Of a stretch of 64,000 bases of DNA, positions 62,085 through 64,000 are shown piece after piece. Both the position numbers and the translations under genes were made by a program. Location of the stretch: positions 1 to 64,000 of the forward strand of contig CAZHOV010000006.1 of the NCBI GenBank assembly GCA_964534315.1, given 5' to 3'. Below the pieces are notes generated by a model. It saw only the letters and a list, made by a program, of their open reading frames with translations. It was not told the origin of the DNA and did no database searches. The stretch is from CAZHOV01 sp964534315 (lineage in GTDB: Bacteria > Bacteroidota > Bacteroidia > Chitinophagales > Saprospiraceae). How positions within the stretch are numbered: position 1 is the stretch's first letter; each line of letters begins with the position of its first letter.

Positions 62085-63947
62085 CTATTCCGGCGCGGCG
62101 CTAAAATTCACATCGCCCACTTTAATTCCCGTCAATTGAATATTCTGCCAGTGTACGGGTAAGTCATCAATATTTATATTTTCAGGTAAGAAACGCCATG
62201 AAGTATTATTCGGGAATTCCGTACTCAAACCAAGGATTACCTTTTGTAACTGAACGATATCAAAGGTGGTAATTGTTCCATTATTATCCACATCGGCTGC
62301 GATCAATTGGCGGGTATCATTAAGAGGTTCTATCTGTAAAATATGCTTCTGCATGATCACTCCGTCAAAAGTGGTAACGCCGTTATCAATTCCGGTATCT
62401 TTTTCAAAGCGAACACTCTGTTGTTGCCCGCGTAATACAAATGGAAACGAAAACAACCCTTCTGAATCTGTGGTGACAGTATCCTGTATGGCTCCCTCAA
62501 GGATCACCTGAACGCCTGCGAGTCCTTCACCCGTAGGCGTAACAATTAATCCGCCCAAATTGAATAGCGTATCTGACGGAATAAAAGGGTCTTCAGTAAG
62601 CGGGTTGGCAGAACCTGGAGCGAGCCAATCCTGTAAGCGGGTTTCGGGGGTAGCCCCTTCGTCCCACGACTTTGTCAGGCGTCCGTGGTAGGTTATATTT
62701 GAGTTGCAATCAGCCATTCCTCCATGCAACTGAGCTACAATACGCCCTTCCGGATTGAATAATGGCGATCCTGAAGAACCGCCTTCCATCGTTCCTTCAT
62801 CAAAAATCACCTTAAAGTGATGATTTGCAGGTGTTTGAACCCCATTATTCCATTGTATGGGGGTGGGTTGAATAACTAAAGGGTCTGCATCATGCGAATA
62901 TTTTTTTACATCTCCATTCGGATGATGAATAAAAAAGCCTTCTGAAGGAATTGCATTGGGACTTCGGTCCCAACCGGTAAAGTATGGGTCAAAAACATAC
63001 GGAATGCCGTAATCCAATTGAAAAAGCAGAAAATCACTTTCTTCCCTACCGGCTATCACCTGACAGCCCAATAAAGAATAATAACCAGGCTCGTTAGGGG
63101 AAGAGTTGCAGGTAGGAAATTCATATTGAAAATCAAATCGCCACAAGCTGTAAATCGGAGTAAAATCAGCTTGGCAGTGGTATGCGCTAAGCAAATAGGG
63201 GAAACCATTATTTTCTGTGGTATTGATCAGAGCGCCGCTACACCAGCCAACTCCTTCTTCAAAGACTCTTAGTATTCTGGAAATTCCTTTTTTGTGCTCT
63301 TGCCAATTAGTCGCTTCAGGGCAATTGACATTAATATGGCAGGGTAGTGCATCTCCAAAACCTTGCCCTTCTTTGACTTGAAAAGGATAATCAGACTGAA
63401 TACGCTGAGGCTCGTAACAATACATAAGCTTCGAGCAATGCAGTTGGGTTAAGCCCTTGAAAAGTGCCGGTTCGTACAGCTCAATGATCAGTGATTCGTC
63501 GTGGATAATTCCGGCAAGAAAATCATTGGTTGGCCGGTTATTTTGATCAGTATATGCTCCGAGAATCTGATTGTAAACAGGATCATAAACGAAGAGTTTT
63601 GCTCCGGGAGGCAACCAAAATTGATCAAATAAAACGATTAGCCCTTTAGCACCCGGAGCTTCAATTTTTAAGCGCCAGATGCGGTCGCCGTTGTCAAGGG
63701 TAGTCCAACTTCCGGCAGAGAGATCTGCATTCAGTGGGCGTGGAACACCAAACCGATTTGTGCCGGAGTGGTCGGCATCGGTTCGTCTGACCTCTTCCAT
63801 ATCGGGAGCAGACACACTAAAGGTATTAAAAGGAAGTTGCTCTTCGAGTTCAAAACTGGGTGGGTATCCTCCGGATGGCAGTTGAGCACTGCCGGGAATG
63901 CTACCTATAAGGATTAAAAAATACCATAGTAAAATCTGACGCTTCAT
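62085..63947 (-). CDS. Secreted lysyl-endopeptidase-like serine protease with dockerin-like C-terminus
   Basis: A 620-residue exported protease. Signal peptide MKRQILLWYFLILIGSIPGSAQ; a pro-domain (about 25-195); a trypsin-fold domain with triad H257 (LSAYHCQ), D305 (ESDFLLF) and S394 (GGSSGSPLF), close to Achromobacter lysyl endopeptidase; a carboxypeptidase-regulatory-like domain (about 468-535); and a C-terminal dockerin-like calcium repeat (AADVDNNGTITTFDIVQLQ). I see no standard T9SS tail. Extracellular protein degradation is likely. No regulatory site is visible in the 53 bases to the window edge. Confidence 0.9.
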   Translation of the reverse strand: MKRQILLWYFLILIGSIPGSAQLPSGGYPPSFELEEQLPFNTFSVSAPDMEEVRRTDADHSGTNRFGVPRPLNADLSAGSWTTLDNGDRIWRLKIEAPGAKGLIVLFDQFWLPPGAKLFVYDPVYNQILGAYTDQNNRPTNDFLAGIIHDESLIIELYEPALFKGLTQLHCSKLMYCYEPQRIQSDYPFQVKEGQGFGDALPCHINVNCPEATNWQEHKKGISRILRVFEEGVGWCSGALINTTENNGFPYLLSAYHCQADFTPIYSLWRFDFQYEFPTCNSSPNEPGYYSLLGCQVIAGREESDFLLFQLDYGIPYVFDPYFTGWDRSPNAIPSEGFFIHHPNGDVKKYSHDADPLVIQPTPIQWNNGVQTPANHHFKVIFDEGTMEGGSSGSPLFNPEGRIVAQLHGGMADCNSNITYHGRLTKSWDEGATPETRLQDWLAPGSANPLTEDPFIPSDTLFNLGGLIVTPTGEGLAGVQVILEGAIQDTVTTDSEGLFSFPFVLRGQQQSVRFEKDTGIDNGVTTFDGVIMQKHILQIEPLNDTRQLIAADVDNNGTITTFDIVQLQKVILGLSTEFPNNTSWRFLPENINIDDLPVHWQNIQLTGIKVGDVNFSAAPE

Positions 63948-64000
63948 AGACCTTCTTTAACGGATTTTCTTAAATAAGGTTATGATTTTTCAACAAGTCT

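Noticed and set aside
1..64000. CRISPR arrays, IS elements, prophage and tRNA or rRNA genes
   Set aside because: Read for repeat-spacer structure, transposase motifs, phage genes and cloverleaf or rRNA sequences; none recognised. The tandem repeats have no unique spacers.

Overview
The window looks like a chromosomal segment of a Bacteroidota bacterium, most likely a marine or sludge-type member of the Saprospiria (inference). Support comes from a secreted protein with a C-terminal gliding/type IX secretion sorting domain, a SusC-like TonB-dependent receptor with a carboxypeptidase-regulatory-like N-terminus, paired DUF4199 proteins, a DUF547 protein, secreted CotH-family proteins, moderately AT-rich DNA, no Shine-Dalgarno-like sites before most starts, and several promoters matching the Bacteroidota pattern TTTG-N17..21-TAnnTTTG. 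I saw no tRNA, rRNA, IS element, prophage or CRISPR array. A 100-base run of N at 3137-3236 marks an assembly gap inside a tandem repeat.

Layout. 1-9.8 kb: pepP-like aminopeptidase, two small secreted proteins, a repeat array running into the end of lpxB, the surE-orf-lpxB operon, holA, formate-THF ligase and a 2[4Fe-4S] ferredoxin. 9.9-16.6 kb: a long minus-strand run (secreted thioredoxin-like protein, lipoprotein, ruvB, a dihydroorotase homologue without its metal ligands, two DUF4199 proteins, a glycosyltransferase). 16.9-23.2 kb: icd, an IscA-type protein, a 5'-nucleotidase split into a lipoprotein and a Tat-exported catalytic half, and dnaA. 23.4-27.4 kb: a divergent AddB/RecB-type nuclease and RNase D. 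27.5-35.5 kb: AsmA-like protein, TonB receptor, CorA, and a probable structured small RNA. 35.5-39.3 kb: sirtuin, a large CCCCTGTAC repeat block, bifunctional Nnr, class III CoA-transferase. 39.4-44.9 kb: a 1294-residue type IX secretion cargo, then pyrR-pyrB. 45-50.5 kb: a secreted giant coiled-coil protein, a second secreted thioredoxin-like protein, a one-domain asparaginase and a small membrane protein. 50.7-58.7 kb: tandem CotH-like proteins, PTPS/QueD, folE, fabD, YqgE, ABC-F ATPase. 58.7-64 kb: trmH, ribH, a TPR membrane protein, pdhA and a secreted lysyl-endopeptidase-like protease.

Most genes are housekeeping: envelope lipid (lpxB, fabD), pyrimidine (pyrR, pyrB, dihydroorotase homologue), pterin/folate/flavin (PTPS, folE, fhs, ribH), central carbon (icd, pdhA) and DNA metabolism (dnaA, holA, ruvB, AddB-like). 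The less ordinary content is: short-unit tandem repeats placed directly behind several minus-strand stop codons; a candidate 6S-like RNA with its own terminator at about 35.34-35.51 kb; a large nested inverted repeat before the TonB receptor; a palindrome shared by two distant intergenic spaces; and the coiled-coil/thioredoxin-like cluster whose redox protein has a paralogue 33 kb away.
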